Origin: Gemmatimonadota bacterium
GTDB lineage: Bacteria; Gemmatimonadota; Gemmatimonadetes; Gemmatimonadales; GWC2-71-9
Reading direction: 5' to 3'
NCBI GenBank assembly: GCA_003246755.1
Contig: QKDC01000157.1
Location: 1 to 44,423, forward strand
DNA: 44,423 nucleotides
A program made the position numbers and the translations under genes. This document shows positions 34,047-42,678 of the stretch, piece by piece; the stretch's first letter is position 1; each line of letters begins with the position of its first letter. The notes below the pieces were generated by a model. It did no database searches. It was not told the origin of the DNA and saw nothing but the letters and a program-made list of their open reading frames with translations.

Positions 34047-35710
34047 GGTTCATCCTCACTCTGCACAGCCATCTGCCGTGGGTTCTCGGCCACGGCCGGT
34101 GGCCGCACGGGAGCGATTGGCTCTGTGAGGCAGCGGTCGACACCTATCTGCCGCTCATCACCGCCCTGGAGAGCCTGAAGCACCAAGGCACGGCCGCTCC
34201 CATCACTCTGGGTGTCACGCCGGTCTTGGCCAATCAGCTGGCCCACCCGTCCTTCGCCCCCGAACTCGAGGCCTTCCTCGCCCAACGCCTCGGGGCCTGT
34301 GACGAGGCGATCGAGACCTTCCGGGGTTCCGGTGAAGCGCACTACGTCCCCTTGGCGCTCTACTGGCGCCAACATCTCGGACGGATCCTCCGCGGCTTCC
34401 GCGAACTCAACGACCGTGGCGGAATCATTGGAGCCATCTCGCGCCTCGCCCGGGATGGACGGATCGAGCTGATCAGCTCCGCCGCCACACACGGGTTCCT
34501 GCCGCTCCTCGGGCGAGACGAGAGTGTGCGGCTGCAATTGATGGTCGGGCGGCATGAGCATCGGAGATTGTTCGGTACCGAACCCAAAGGATGCTGGCTC
34601 CCCGAGTGTGCCTATCGGGCATCCGGGCCCTGGAAACCCGCGGCCGATGCGCCTGGCCTCGGCGCGGGTGATCGCGTTGGCATCGAGTTTCATTTGGAGG
34701 AGTCGGGTTACGAGTACTTCTACACCGACGCGCACCTGGCCCGCGCCGGCCGAGTCGTGGATGCCTATGGCGACGAGAGCGCCTCACGGGAGAACGAGGA
34801 GTATCCACGATCACCGTACCGGGTGTACACCTTGCCGTGCGACGGAACAGGGGCTGGTGTCCGAGTGTTGGTGCGCGACCCCGAAACCTCACTCCGTGTC
34901 TGGAGTCGACACCAAGGCTATCCCGGTGACGAGTCCTATCTCGAGTTCCACAAGATCCGCTTCCCGGGGGGTCTGAAGCTCTGGAAGGTGACGGGCGTCA
35001 ACGTCGATCTCGGCGAAAAGCAGCAGTACGACTACAATGTCGCGAGGGCCCGTGCCCATCGAGACGCCGCAGACTTCACTCGAGCACTCAGCAATCTCAC
35101 GTCGGCCAAGAGGCCGAAGAGCGACCACGTGATCGTCGCGCCCTTTGACACGGAGCTGTTTGGTCACTGGTGGTTCGAGGGCGTCGACTTCCTTTCCGAC
35201 CTCTATCGGAGCATTGCGGCAACTCCCGGTGGGGTCATTCCAAGCTCTGCCGGAGCGGCCATCGCGGCGTCACCCCGATTCACTCCCCTGCGCCTCGCCG
35301 AAGGGTCCTGGGGGGCAGAGGGGGACTTCAGCATGTGGTTGAATCCCGGGACGGCGTGGACCTGGTCGCGCCTGTGGTCGCTCGAAGAGCGGTTCTGGAA
35401 CGTGGCTGCGCGCCCACGGACGAGCGGGAACAAGGCAGTGGAGGACACGCTCGCCCAGGCATGCCGGGAATTGCTCCTCGCACAGTCGTCCGACTGGCAG
35501 TTCATCATCTCGACCGGGGCCGCGGCCGACTACGCTGAGCGCCGATTCACCGGTCATTGTGACGGTCTCGAAGCGCTCGTCGAAGCACTCGAGGAGGGTT
35601 CAGGTGAGGCACTCGCCCGGGTGGCTCCCCGCGTCGAGGCGCTCAACGCCCAGGACGATCTCTTTCCGGATGTCCTCGAAACGCTCCACACCGTCATTCA
35701 CGGGCCCTGA
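34043..35710 (+). CDS. GH57 1,4-alpha-glucan branching enzyme (DUF1957 C-terminal)
   Basis: 555 aa from ATG 34043 (MRFILTLHSHLPWVLGHGRWPHGSDWLCEA); the longer ORF-track start lies inside glgA. HSHLPWV is the first GH57 conserved region. The nucleophile Glu188 is in CWLPECAYR and the acid/base Asp369 in APFDTELFGHWWFEG, matching spacing in the TK1436/Thermus GH57 branching enzymes. The C-terminal helical DUF1957 region (WTWSRLWSLEERFWNVA, LLLAQSSDWQFIISTG) is complete. It would introduce alpha-1,6 branches, replacing a GH13 GlgB. Confidence 0.93.
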   Translation: MRFILTLHSHLPWVLGHGRWPHGSDWLCEAAVDTYLPLITALESLKHQGTAAPITLGVTPVLANQLAHPSFAPELEAFLAQRLGACDEAIETFRGSGEAHYVPLALYWRQHLGRILRGFRELNDRGGIIGAISRLARDGRIELISSAATHGFLPLLGRDESVRLQLMVGRHEHRRLFGTEPKGCWLPECAYRASGPWKPAADAPGLGAGDRVGIEFHLEESGYEYFYTDAHLARAGRVVDAYGDESASRENEEYPRSPYRVYTLPCDGTGAGVRVLVRDPETSLRVWSRHQGYPGDESYLEFHKIRFPGGLKLWKVTGVNVDLGEKQQYDYNVARARAHRDAADFTRALSNLTSAKRPKSDHVIVAPFDTELFGHWWFEGVDFLSDLYRSIAATPGGVIPSSAGAAIAASPRFTPLRLAEGSWGAEGDFSMWLNPGTAWTWSRLWSLEERFWNVAARPRTSGNKAVEDTLAQACRELLLAQSSDWQFIISTGAAADYAERRFTGHCDGLEALVEALEEGSGEALARVAPRVEALNAQDDLFPDVLETLHTVIHGP

Positions 35711-35718
35711 GCTCCCCC

Positions 35719-37029
35719 ATGCCCTCCATCGTCGTTCACGCCCATTTCTATCAGCCCCCACGCGACGACCCCTGGACGGGGGAGGTCAACCGTGAGCCCA
35801 ACGCGGCCCCTTGGCATGACTGGAACGAGCGCATCGAACGCGAGTGCTACGGTGTTGTCGCCGCCGCCAGACTCACAACGCCAGAGGGTGAGACCCGGGC
35901 AACCCGAAATCTCTATGAAGACCTGAGCTTCGACTTCGGCCCAACCCTTCTCGAGTGGCTGGAGGTCCATGCGAAAGACACGTACCGTGCGATCCTGGAA
36001 GCGGATGCGACCAGCGTCAGGGCCCTCGGCTGGGGCAATGCGATTGCGACGCCCTATCACCATGTGATTCTCCCGCTGGCCTCGCGCAGCGACAAACACA
36101 CCGAAGTTGCCTGGGGCGTCCGCGATTTCCGGAAACGATTCGGACGTGACCCGGAAGGGATGTGGCTTCCCGAGACCGCGGCCGACCTGGAAACGCTCGA
36201 CGTCCTCGCCGAAGCGGGAATCCAATTCACCATCCTCGCCCCCCATCAGGTCTCCGAAACACACGACGGTCTTCCTTCGTGGATCCGGACGACCAGCGGA
36301 AAGTCGATCGTCGTTTTTCCGTATGATGGGGAACTCTCACATGACGTCGCCTTCGGACCCCTCATCAAAGACGCCGCTGCGTGGGCCGACCGCATGATGA
36401 CGGGCAAGGACGGCGGAGAGGGTGCACTGGTCGCGCTGGCGACCGACGGCGAAACCTACGGACACCACCACGTTTTCGGTGAGATGGCCCTGGCCGCCCT
36501 CATGGAACGACTGGAGATGGATTCCCAGGCCCGAGTCACCAATTTTGCCTCGTACCTCGCGAAGCATCCACCGCCACCAGAACGGACGACGACGTTGGTG
36601 GAGAGGACGTCATGGAGTTGCGACCACGGTATCGAGCGCTGGAGGTCGGACTGTGGGTGCCGGACCAAGGAAGGGACATCGCAAGCGTGGAGAACCCCGC
36701 TTCGTGAGTCCCTCGAGTGGCTGCGTGAGAGACTGGAGGCGAAGCACCCTCCCCCCGACGTACCCAAGGAGATGCGGCACCACATGCTGCGGATGTTCAC
36801 CTCCTGTGGCTGGTTCTTCGATGACGTGGCGGGCCTGGAAACGCTGATCTGTCTCCGGTCGGCAGCCCGCGCAATCGATCTGGCCCAGGCCGATGGGGCG
36901 CAGCTTCTCGCCGGTTTCAGGGAGCGGCTGTCTTTGGCCGTGTCGAACGATCCCAACGAGGGGACTGGGGCCGATATCTTCGACAGGCATGTCTGGTCGA
37001 ATCGCCCGCAGCAAGTGAAGCGGCCATGA
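35719..37029 (+). CDS. GH57 family glycoside hydrolase with DUF3536
   Basis: 436 aa. Opens with VVHAHFYQPPRDDPWTGEVNREPNAAPWHDWNERIERECY, a GH57 N-terminus. Candidate nucleophile Glu152 lies in MWLPETAADLETLD and acid/base Asp243 in ALATDGETYGHHH. The second part (TSWSCDHGIERWRSDCGC, AWRTPLRESLEWL, RMFTSCGWFFDDVAGLETL, RAIDLA) matches DUF3536. Members I recall are often considerably longer, so this is a short form. Activity is not established for this subfamily; by context it acts on glycogen or maltodextrin. It lies 8 nt after the branching enzyme and overlaps the next gene (ATGA). Confidence 0.88.
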   Translation: MPSIVVHAHFYQPPRDDPWTGEVNREPNAAPWHDWNERIERECYGVVAAARLTTPEGETRATRNLYEDLSFDFGPTLLEWLEVHAKDTYRAILEADATSVRALGWGNAIATPYHHVILPLASRSDKHTEVAWGVRDFRKRFGRDPEGMWLPETAADLETLDVLAEAGIQFTILAPHQVSETHDGLPSWIRTTSGKSIVVFPYDGELSHDVAFGPLIKDAAAWADRMMTGKDGGEGALVALATDGETYGHHHVFGEMALAALMERLEMDSQARVTNFASYLAKHPPPPERTTTLVERTSWSCDHGIERWRSDCGCRTKEGTSQAWRTPLRESLEWLRERLEAKHPPPDVPKEMRHHMLRMFTSCGWFFDDVAGLETLICLRSAARAIDLAQADGAQLLAGFRERLSLAVSNDPNEGTGADIFDRHVWSNRPQQVKRP

Positions 37030-38948
37030 ACCCTCCGGTCCGTTTCGCGTTTGGCCTCCACATCCATCAACCCGTCGGGAACTTCGACTCGGTATTCGAA
37101 CAACATCTTGCCGACGTCTACCGGCCGCTCCTAGAGCATCTGGAGACCGCGGACTGTTTCCCCTTCACTCTGCACCTGTCCGGGCCTCTGCTGTGCTGGC
37201 TCGAGGATCATGCTCCGGACCTGATCGATACCATCGGCGTTCTTGTGGCGGACAGCCGAGTCGAGCTCCTCGCTTCCGGCTACGACGAGCCGATTCTCGC
37301 AGCGCTCTCAGGGGAGGATCGGGCAGACCAGATCGGACGGATGCGCGAGAAGCTTCAACGACGTTTCGGGATCGAGGCTCGGGGACTCTGGCTCACCGAG
37401 CGCGTATGGGAGCCCGACCTTGCCCGCGATCTCGCTGATGCCGGCATCGAATACGTGCTCATCGACGACCGGCATTTCCTGGTCAGTGGCTTCGAGCGGG
37501 CTCAACTCCACGCTCCATTCCACACCGAGTTCGGCGGGCGGCGGCTGGGTGTGCTACCCATCGACGAGCACCTCAGGTACCTGATCCCCTTCAAACCTCC
37601 TGCGACCTTCGCGCAGTACGTGGAAACACTCCGCAAGGAGGGTTGCCCGCTGGCCGTCCTGGCGGATGATGGCGAGAAGTTCGGTGGGTGGCCGGGCACC
37701 AAGGCGTGGGTGTACGAGCAGGGATGGCTCACGGAGTTCCTCGAAACGCTCGCACGCCTCCGGGAGAATGGGACAATCGAACTCGTGACCTGTGCGCAGG
37801 CGAATCAGGTGGAGCCCGGTGGGGGTCTCGCCTATCTGCCGAGTGCCTCATACCGAGAGATGGAAGAATGGTCCCTTCCGGCGGAAGCGAGCACTGGTTT
37901 CAAGACCCTCGAACAGGAATTGGGTGATCGGCTCAAGGGTCCCGAGGGCTCGTTGCTGCGTGGATCTCACTGGCGCCACTTCCTGGTGAAGTATCCGGAG
38001 TCCAACCGGATGCACAAGAAGGCGGCCCTCCTTTCCCGCCTCGCTCGCGCGCGTTGCAACACCCCTCCATCGGTATACGAAGCCCTCGGACGGGCGCACT
38101 GCAACGACGCCTATTGGCATGGAATCTTCGGTGGACTGTACCTCCCGCATCTCCGCGAGGCCATCTGGCAGAACCTCGCCGAGGCGGAGGGAACCATGCG
38201 CCTCGGGGAGCCACTCGAGTTCGAAATTCTCGACTACGATGGCGACGGAAGCGAGGAGGTCTGGATTCACGGGGAGCACTTCTCCGCCATCGTGGCGCCG
38301 GCCAGAGGAGGGGCGATAGAGGAGTGGACGGTATTCGAGTCGGGGAGAAACGCGCTCGATATCCTGACTCGCCGACGGGAGGCCTACCATTACCCCGACA
38401 GTGAAGCAGCCCCTGCGACATCGCACGACGGGCTTCCCAGCATCCACGAAGTCAGTCCAGCCTTCTCACGAGATGCCTTGCCGCCCGTCGATCGCGAGCC
38501 CCGGGCGTTTCTCCTCGACCGGCTTCTCGATGCTCGGACGACCCGTGAGAAGTTCATCTCGGCGGAATACGTCCCGCTCAGGACCTGGGCAAGGTCAGCG
38601 ATGTCCTTCTCGGTTTTCATGCATGAGGGCCAGGTGGTCGTAGAGCTCGGCGGGGAGGGGAGCCTGACAAAACGGCTGCGATTCTCGGCAGAGGGGCAGA
38701 TCGCCGTGGATTACGAGTGGATGCCGCAACCGGGTACGGACGGGGCACAGTTCAGCACTGAGATCACGACCTCGGTACCGGTGAACATCATCACGGAGGC
38801 GGGCGCCGATGAGACCCACTGGGACTACTCAGTGGAGACCCTGGCACGCTCGGAGCAGGGATTCGAGAAGACGGTGCAAGGACAGGCCACCGTCCTGTGC
38901 TGGCCTGCCTTTCTGGGGAGAGCGGCGGTTCGGTTCAGGCAACAGTAA
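37026..38948 (+). CDS. GH57 4-alpha-glucanotransferase / alpha-amylase (DUF1925-DUF1926)
   Basis: 640 aa, close to the 659-aa Thermococcus litoralis 4-alpha-glucanotransferase. FAFGLHIHQPVGNF is GH57 region 1. Glu125 in LWLTERVWEP corresponds to its nucleophile Glu123, and Asp215 in LADDGEKFGGWP to Asp214. The middle (EMEEWSLPAEAS, GSHWRHFLVKYPESNRMHKKAALLSR) is DUF1925, and the C-terminal beta domain (residues about 395-640) is DUF1926. It would disproportionate maltodextrins, a partner for phosphorylase and debranching. Last gene of the glucan group, 9 nt before aguB. Confidence 0.93.
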   Translation: MNPPVRFAFGLHIHQPVGNFDSVFEQHLADVYRPLLEHLETADCFPFTLHLSGPLLCWLEDHAPDLIDTIGVLVADSRVELLASGYDEPILAALSGEDRADQIGRMREKLQRRFGIEARGLWLTERVWEPDLARDLADAGIEYVLIDDRHFLVSGFERAQLHAPFHTEFGGRRLGVLPIDEHLRYLIPFKPPATFAQYVETLRKEGCPLAVLADDGEKFGGWPGTKAWVYEQGWLTEFLETLARLRENGTIELVTCAQANQVEPGGGLAYLPSASYREMEEWSLPAEASTGFKTLEQELGDRLKGPEGSLLRGSHWRHFLVKYPESNRMHKKAALLSRLARARCNTPPSVYEALGRAHCNDAYWHGIFGGLYLPHLREAIWQNLAEAEGTMRLGEPLEFEILDYDGDGSEEVWIHGEHFSAIVAPARGGAIEEWTVFESGRNALDILTRRREAYHYPDSEAAPATSHDGLPSIHEVSPAFSRDALPPVDREPRAFLLDRLLDARTTREKFISAEYVPLRTWARSAMSFSVFMHEGQVVVELGGEGSLTKRLRFSAEGQIAVDYEWMPQPGTDGAQFSTEITTSVPVNIITEAGADETHWDYSVETLARSEQGFEKTVQGQATVLCWPAFLGRAAVRFRQQ

Positions 38949-38957
38949 CTTTCGACC

Positions 38958-39860
38958 ATGACCAACTCCATACCGCGGCCCGTCGTCTCGCTCGGACTGA
39001 TCCAGGAACGTACTCAGAGTGATCCCGCAGTCGCGCTCACGCGTACGATCGAGCGGATCCGTCAGGCGGCAGCCGAGGGAGCACAGATCATTTGCACTCA
39101 GGAGTTGTTCCTCGGGCCGTATTTCTGCCAGACGGAGGATCACGCGAATTTCGCGCGCGCTGAATCCGTACCCGGTCCCACCACCGAGCGTCTCGCCGGA
39201 CTCGCACGTGAGTTGGAAGTCGTGATCGTCGCCTCGGTGTTCGAAAAGCGGGCCGAGGGGCTCTACCACAACACCGCCGCCGTGATCGACGCCGATGGGA
39301 CCTACCTTGGCAAGTATCGCAAGATGCACATTCCCGATGATCCCCAGTTCTACGAGAAGTTCTATTTCACTCCGGGTGATCTCGGATTCCGTACCTGGAG
39401 CACCAGGTTCGGACGCATTGGGGTGTTGATCTGTTGGGATCAGTGGTATCCGGAAGCGGCGCGCCTCACCGCGATGTCCGGCGCGGACATCCTGCTCTAC
39501 CCCACGGCCATCGGGTGGCTCCCACCGGAGAAAGCCGAATTTGGCGAGCGGCAGCATGCCGCCTGGGAAACGATCCAGAAAAGCCATGCCGTCGCAAACG
39601 GCGTCTTCGTCGCGGCGGTCAATCGAGTGGGCCTCGAGTCGGCGGGCCCGGAGGCGGGGGGGCCCGGCATTGAGTTTTGGGGAAGGAGTTTCGTGGCCGA
39701 TCCCAACGGCCAGGTCCTCGCCAGTGCGGACGAGAGCGAAGCCGTTCTGGTCGTGCCATGCGACCTGTCGCTCGTCGACCAAGTACGCACCCACTGGCCC
39801 TTCCTCCGCGATAGGCGCATCGACGCCTATGGAGATCTCACCCAGCGATACCTTGACTGA
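38958..39860 (+). CDS. aguB: N-carbamoylputrescine amidase
   Basis: Nitrilase-superfamily hydrolase releasing putrescine, CO2 and ammonia from N-carbamoylputrescine. 300 aa. Catalytic triad: Glu in ICTQELFLGPYF (about residue 48), Lys in LGKYRKMHIPD (about 121) and Cys159 in LICWDQWYPEAAR. FYEKFYFTPGDLGF and YPTAIGW are specific to the AguB branch. aguA follows in an overlapping frame, and speA elsewhere in the window makes the precursor, so context and family agree. Confidence 0.95.
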   Translation: MTNSIPRPVVSLGLIQERTQSDPAVALTRTIERIRQAAAEGAQIICTQELFLGPYFCQTEDHANFARAESVPGPTTERLAGLARELEVVIVASVFEKRAEGLYHNTAAVIDADGTYLGKYRKMHIPDDPQFYEKFYFTPGDLGFRTWSTRFGRIGVLICWDQWYPEAARLTAMSGADILLYPTAIGWLPPEKAEFGERQHAAWETIQKSHAVANGVFVAAVNRVGLESAGPEAGGPGIEFWGRSFVADPNGQVLASADESEAVLVVPCDLSLVDQVRTHWPFLRDRRIDAYGDLTQRYLD

Positions 39861-40911
39861 CCGAGATCCGTCACGGTCACCCGATTGGCAAGGCTTTCGG
39901 ATGCCGGCCGAATGGGAACCTCATCGCGGGACCTGGTTCAGTTGGCCGCACAAGGAGGCCTCCTGGCCCGGGAAGATGGATCACATCCCCGCGGTCTTCG
40001 CGAAAATGGTGCAACTGCTCTCGGCCCACGAGGAAGTCCACATCAATGTGGGTGATGAAGCCCTCGAGCAGGCGGCCCGGGAGCTTCTCGGCACGCTGGG
40101 TGCAGGACCCAACATTTACTTCCATCGCCACCCGACCAACGATGCCTGGTGCAGAGATCACGGCCCGATCTTCGTCCAGCGCACCTCAGGTGATCGCTCC
40201 GAGGAATTGATCCTCGACTGGGGGTACAACGCTTGGGGTGAGAAGTACCCGCCCTACGACCTCGACGACATCATCCCCTCTCGCATCGGCGCCGAACTCG
40301 GGATACCGGTCCTCTCGACCGGCATCATCCTCGAGGGAGGATCGATCGACGTGAATGGCCAAGGGACCCTGCTGACGACCGAGAGTTGTTTGCTGAATCC
40401 GAACCGGAACCCCGACCTCGAACGGTCGGAGATCGAATCGGCCCTGAAACGGCATCTGGGAGTAACGAAAGTCCTCTGGTTGGGCGAGGGCATCGAGGGA
40501 GACGATACCGATGGTCATGTGGATGACCTCACACGTTTCGTCGATGCCCGGACGGTCGTCACGGTGGTGGAGGACGACCCGGCTGACACCAACTACGCGC
40601 CACTCCAGGACAACCTTCGCCGACTCCACACGATGACGGACCAAGACGGAGAGCCCCTCCGCATCGTTCCGCTGCCGATGCCACGACCATTGTGGTATGA
40701 GGGACAGCGACTCCCGGCCAGCTACGCCAACTTCTACATCGCGAACGGGGTGGTGCTCATGCCCGCCTATGACGCCGAACGGGACGAGTTGGCCCGAACC
40801 ACACTCCAGGACCTCTTTCCGACCCGGCGTGTGGTCCCGATCGAGAGCGCCGACCTGGTCTGGGGCCTCGGGGCCTGCCACTGTGTCACCCAGCAGTGGC
40901 CCGCGCTCTAG
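39829..40911 (+). CDS. aguA: Agmatine deiminase
   Basis: Hydrolyses agmatine to N-carbamoylputrescine and ammonia. From ATG 39829 the protein is 360 aa and overlaps the aguB end by 32 nt; TTG 39853 is the alternative. The ORF track's start at 39541 adds about 96 residues inside aguB and is rejected. RMPAEWEPHRGTWFSWPH is the family opening; NDAWCRDHGPIFV, GGSIDVNGQGTLLTTESCLLN and DGHVDDLTRFVD are conserved. The nucleophile Cys352 lies in GACHCVTQQ. It converges on the amidase gene with a 3-nt gap. Confidence 0.95.
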   Translation: MEISPSDTLTDRDPSRSPDWQGFRMPAEWEPHRGTWFSWPHKEASWPGKMDHIPAVFAKMVQLLSAHEEVHINVGDEALEQAARELLGTLGAGPNIYFHRHPTNDAWCRDHGPIFVQRTSGDRSEELILDWGYNAWGEKYPPYDLDDIIPSRIGAELGIPVLSTGIILEGGSIDVNGQGTLLTTESCLLNPNRNPDLERSEIESALKRHLGVTKVLWLGEGIEGDDTDGHVDDLTRFVDARTVVTVVEDDPADTNYAPLQDNLRRLHTMTDQDGEPLRIVPLPMPRPLWYEGQRLPASYANFYIANGVVLMPAYDAERDELARTTLQDLFPTRRVVPIESADLVWGLGACHCVTQQWPAL

Positions 40912-40914
40912 ACC

Positions 40915-42651
40915 TTACTGATACCCTTCCGGGTGCCGGCGATGCCACCCGGTCGTCTCCTGCCACCGGTGAGCCACCAGACACAGATCCGACTCCCCGT
41001 ACAACCGCCCGATGAAAGAGATGCTCACCGGCGTCCCTTCGTCGGTGAAGCCACTGGGCATGGTGATGGAAGGGTGCCCCGTGAGGTTGGTGGCGAGCAA
41101 GACGTTGCCCCCGAACGATGGCGTGATGAACACATCCACCGCATCGAAGACCTCAGCCATGCGTTGCATCAGGAGTGTGCGGACCCGGTTGGCCTGGATG
41201 TACTCTACCGCGGGAATGAACCGCGCGGACCGGAAGCTGTTGGGCCAGGCGTTTGGTGTTTGCTGTGTGAGCAGGTCATCTCGGTTCGAACGGGTGAGAT
41301 CGTCGAAGGCCGCAGCGGACTCGGCATTGAGAATGATCCGCATGGCGCTCATCGGTAGATCGCCCGGCAACGCCACCGGCACGAGTGGCACTCCGAGTTG
41401 ATTCGCGGCCGCCAGCGCGGCGTTGTCATAACGCTTGGTTTGATGGTCCTCGTCAAACGCCGCCTTGAGGTATCCGACTCGGATCGACGTGAGCGGACGG
41501 GACGGATTCCACCCATAGGGAGCATCAACGGCCGTCGGGTCCCTCGGGTCGGCGCCTATGATGGCGTCCAAGACCGTGGCACAATCCTCCGCTGAGCGAC
41601 ACATGGGGCCGAGCTTGTCCATGCTCCACGAGAGGGTCATTGCCCCATGCTTACTGACCCGTCCGTAGGTCGGCCGAAGACCCGTCACCCCATTGCGGGT
41701 CGAAGGGGATACGATCGAGCCGAGTGTCTCGCTCCCGATGGCAAACCCGACGAGACCCGCAGCGGTGGCGGCACCCGGTCCCGCCGATGATCCACTCGAA
41801 CCCTGATCGGTCTTCCACGGGTTTCGGGTCTGGCCCCCAAACCAGAAATCACCTCTCGCCAGGGCCCCGAGCGTCAGCTTCGCCACCAGGATCGCCCCGG
41901 CGGCATCGAGTCGTTCGACCACCGCGGCGGTATCGTCGAGTACTTGGTCCTTGTGCGCCGCGGACCCCCAGGTTGTGGGGTACCCGGGGACAGCGAGGAG
42001 GTCTTTGGCGCCCCATGGGATCCCGTGGAGTGGGCCTTTGTATCGCCCAGCCGCAATCTCACGATCCGCCTCCGCCGCCTGCCGCATGGCCCGCTCCGGG
42101 GTGAGAGTGACCACGCATTCGAGCCCGGGTCCGTACCGCTCCAGCCGTCCCAGGTACAACCGGGTCAACTCCATCGCCGTCACCTGCCGGGACCGCACGA
42201 GTTCAGCGAGCTCGACGACCGACATGAAAGCAAGCTCCTCTTCGGTGTCCGGTCGCTGGACGGTCTTGCGACGGGTCGTGTTCGCCGGAGCTTCGGGCAG
42301 TTCGAGTCGGCGTCCGTGGGGTATGGGACTGAACTGGATCGCCGGAGGAACGGCGTTGGGCAGCGGCACCGCGCGGAGCTGCGTATACGAGACCAGGCTC
42401 CGGTTCAGATTCCCGATCATCATGTCGCGCTCGGCATCGGTCAATTCGAGTCCGGCGATCTTCTCCGCAGCGGTGATCATCTCCCGCGTCACCACCGCCG
42501 GCGCTTGTTGCTGCTGGAGGGTCAGGCCATCGTCGCCTACCGGAGGGACGGACCCCTCGAGCCGGTTCCAGAGGGCATCGAGGAACGTCGAGCCCCCAAC
42601 CCCCGTGGCGGTGGCGAGCGAAACGAAAGTTCGGCGAGTTAGTCGAGGCAT
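40915..42651 (-). CDS. Tat-exported amidase (amidase signature family)
   Basis: 578 aa. The N-terminus MPRLTRRTFVSLATATGVGG is a twin-arginine signal, so the folded enzyme is exported. The amidase-signature core has catalytic Lys216 (GIPWGAKDLLA), the cis-Ser region GSSGSSAGPG (about 284-291) and nucleophile Ser312 in GSETLGSIVSPS. An extra segment of about 120 residues precedes the core. The substrate cannot be deduced; GatA is unlikely because of the Tat signal and lack of gatB/C. It follows hutI by 27 nt, suggesting co-transcription with histidine-degradation genes. Confidence 0.92.
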   Translation of the reverse strand: MPRLTRRTFVSLATATGVGGSTFLDALWNRLEGSVPPVGDDGLTLQQQQAPAVVTREMITAAEKIAGLELTDAERDMMIGNLNRSLVSYTQLRAVPLPNAVPPAIQFSPIPHGRRLELPEAPANTTRRKTVQRPDTEEELAFMSVVELAELVRSRQVTAMELTRLYLGRLERYGPGLECVVTLTPERAMRQAAEADREIAAGRYKGPLHGIPWGAKDLLAVPGYPTTWGSAAHKDQVLDDTAAVVERLDAAGAILVAKLTLGALARGDFWFGGQTRNPWKTDQGSSGSSAGPGAATAAGLVGFAIGSETLGSIVSPSTRNGVTGLRPTYGRVSKHGAMTLSWSMDKLGPMCRSAEDCATVLDAIIGADPRDPTAVDAPYGWNPSRPLTSIRVGYLKAAFDEDHQTKRYDNAALAAANQLGVPLVPVALPGDLPMSAMRIILNAESAAAFDDLTRSNRDDLLTQQTPNAWPNSFRSARFIPAVEYIQANRVRTLLMQRMAEVFDAVDVFITPSFGGNVLLATNLTGHPSITMPSGFTDEGTPVSISFIGRLYGESDLCLVAHRWQETTGWHRRHPEGYQ

Positions 42652-42678
42652 GGGATCACGCGAGGTGAGAGATGGAGA

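Noticed and set aside
40915-42651. Amidase as GatA (Glu-tRNA amidotransferase subunit A)
   Set aside because: It has a Tat signal and a long N-terminal extension, and no gatB/gatC is adjacent.
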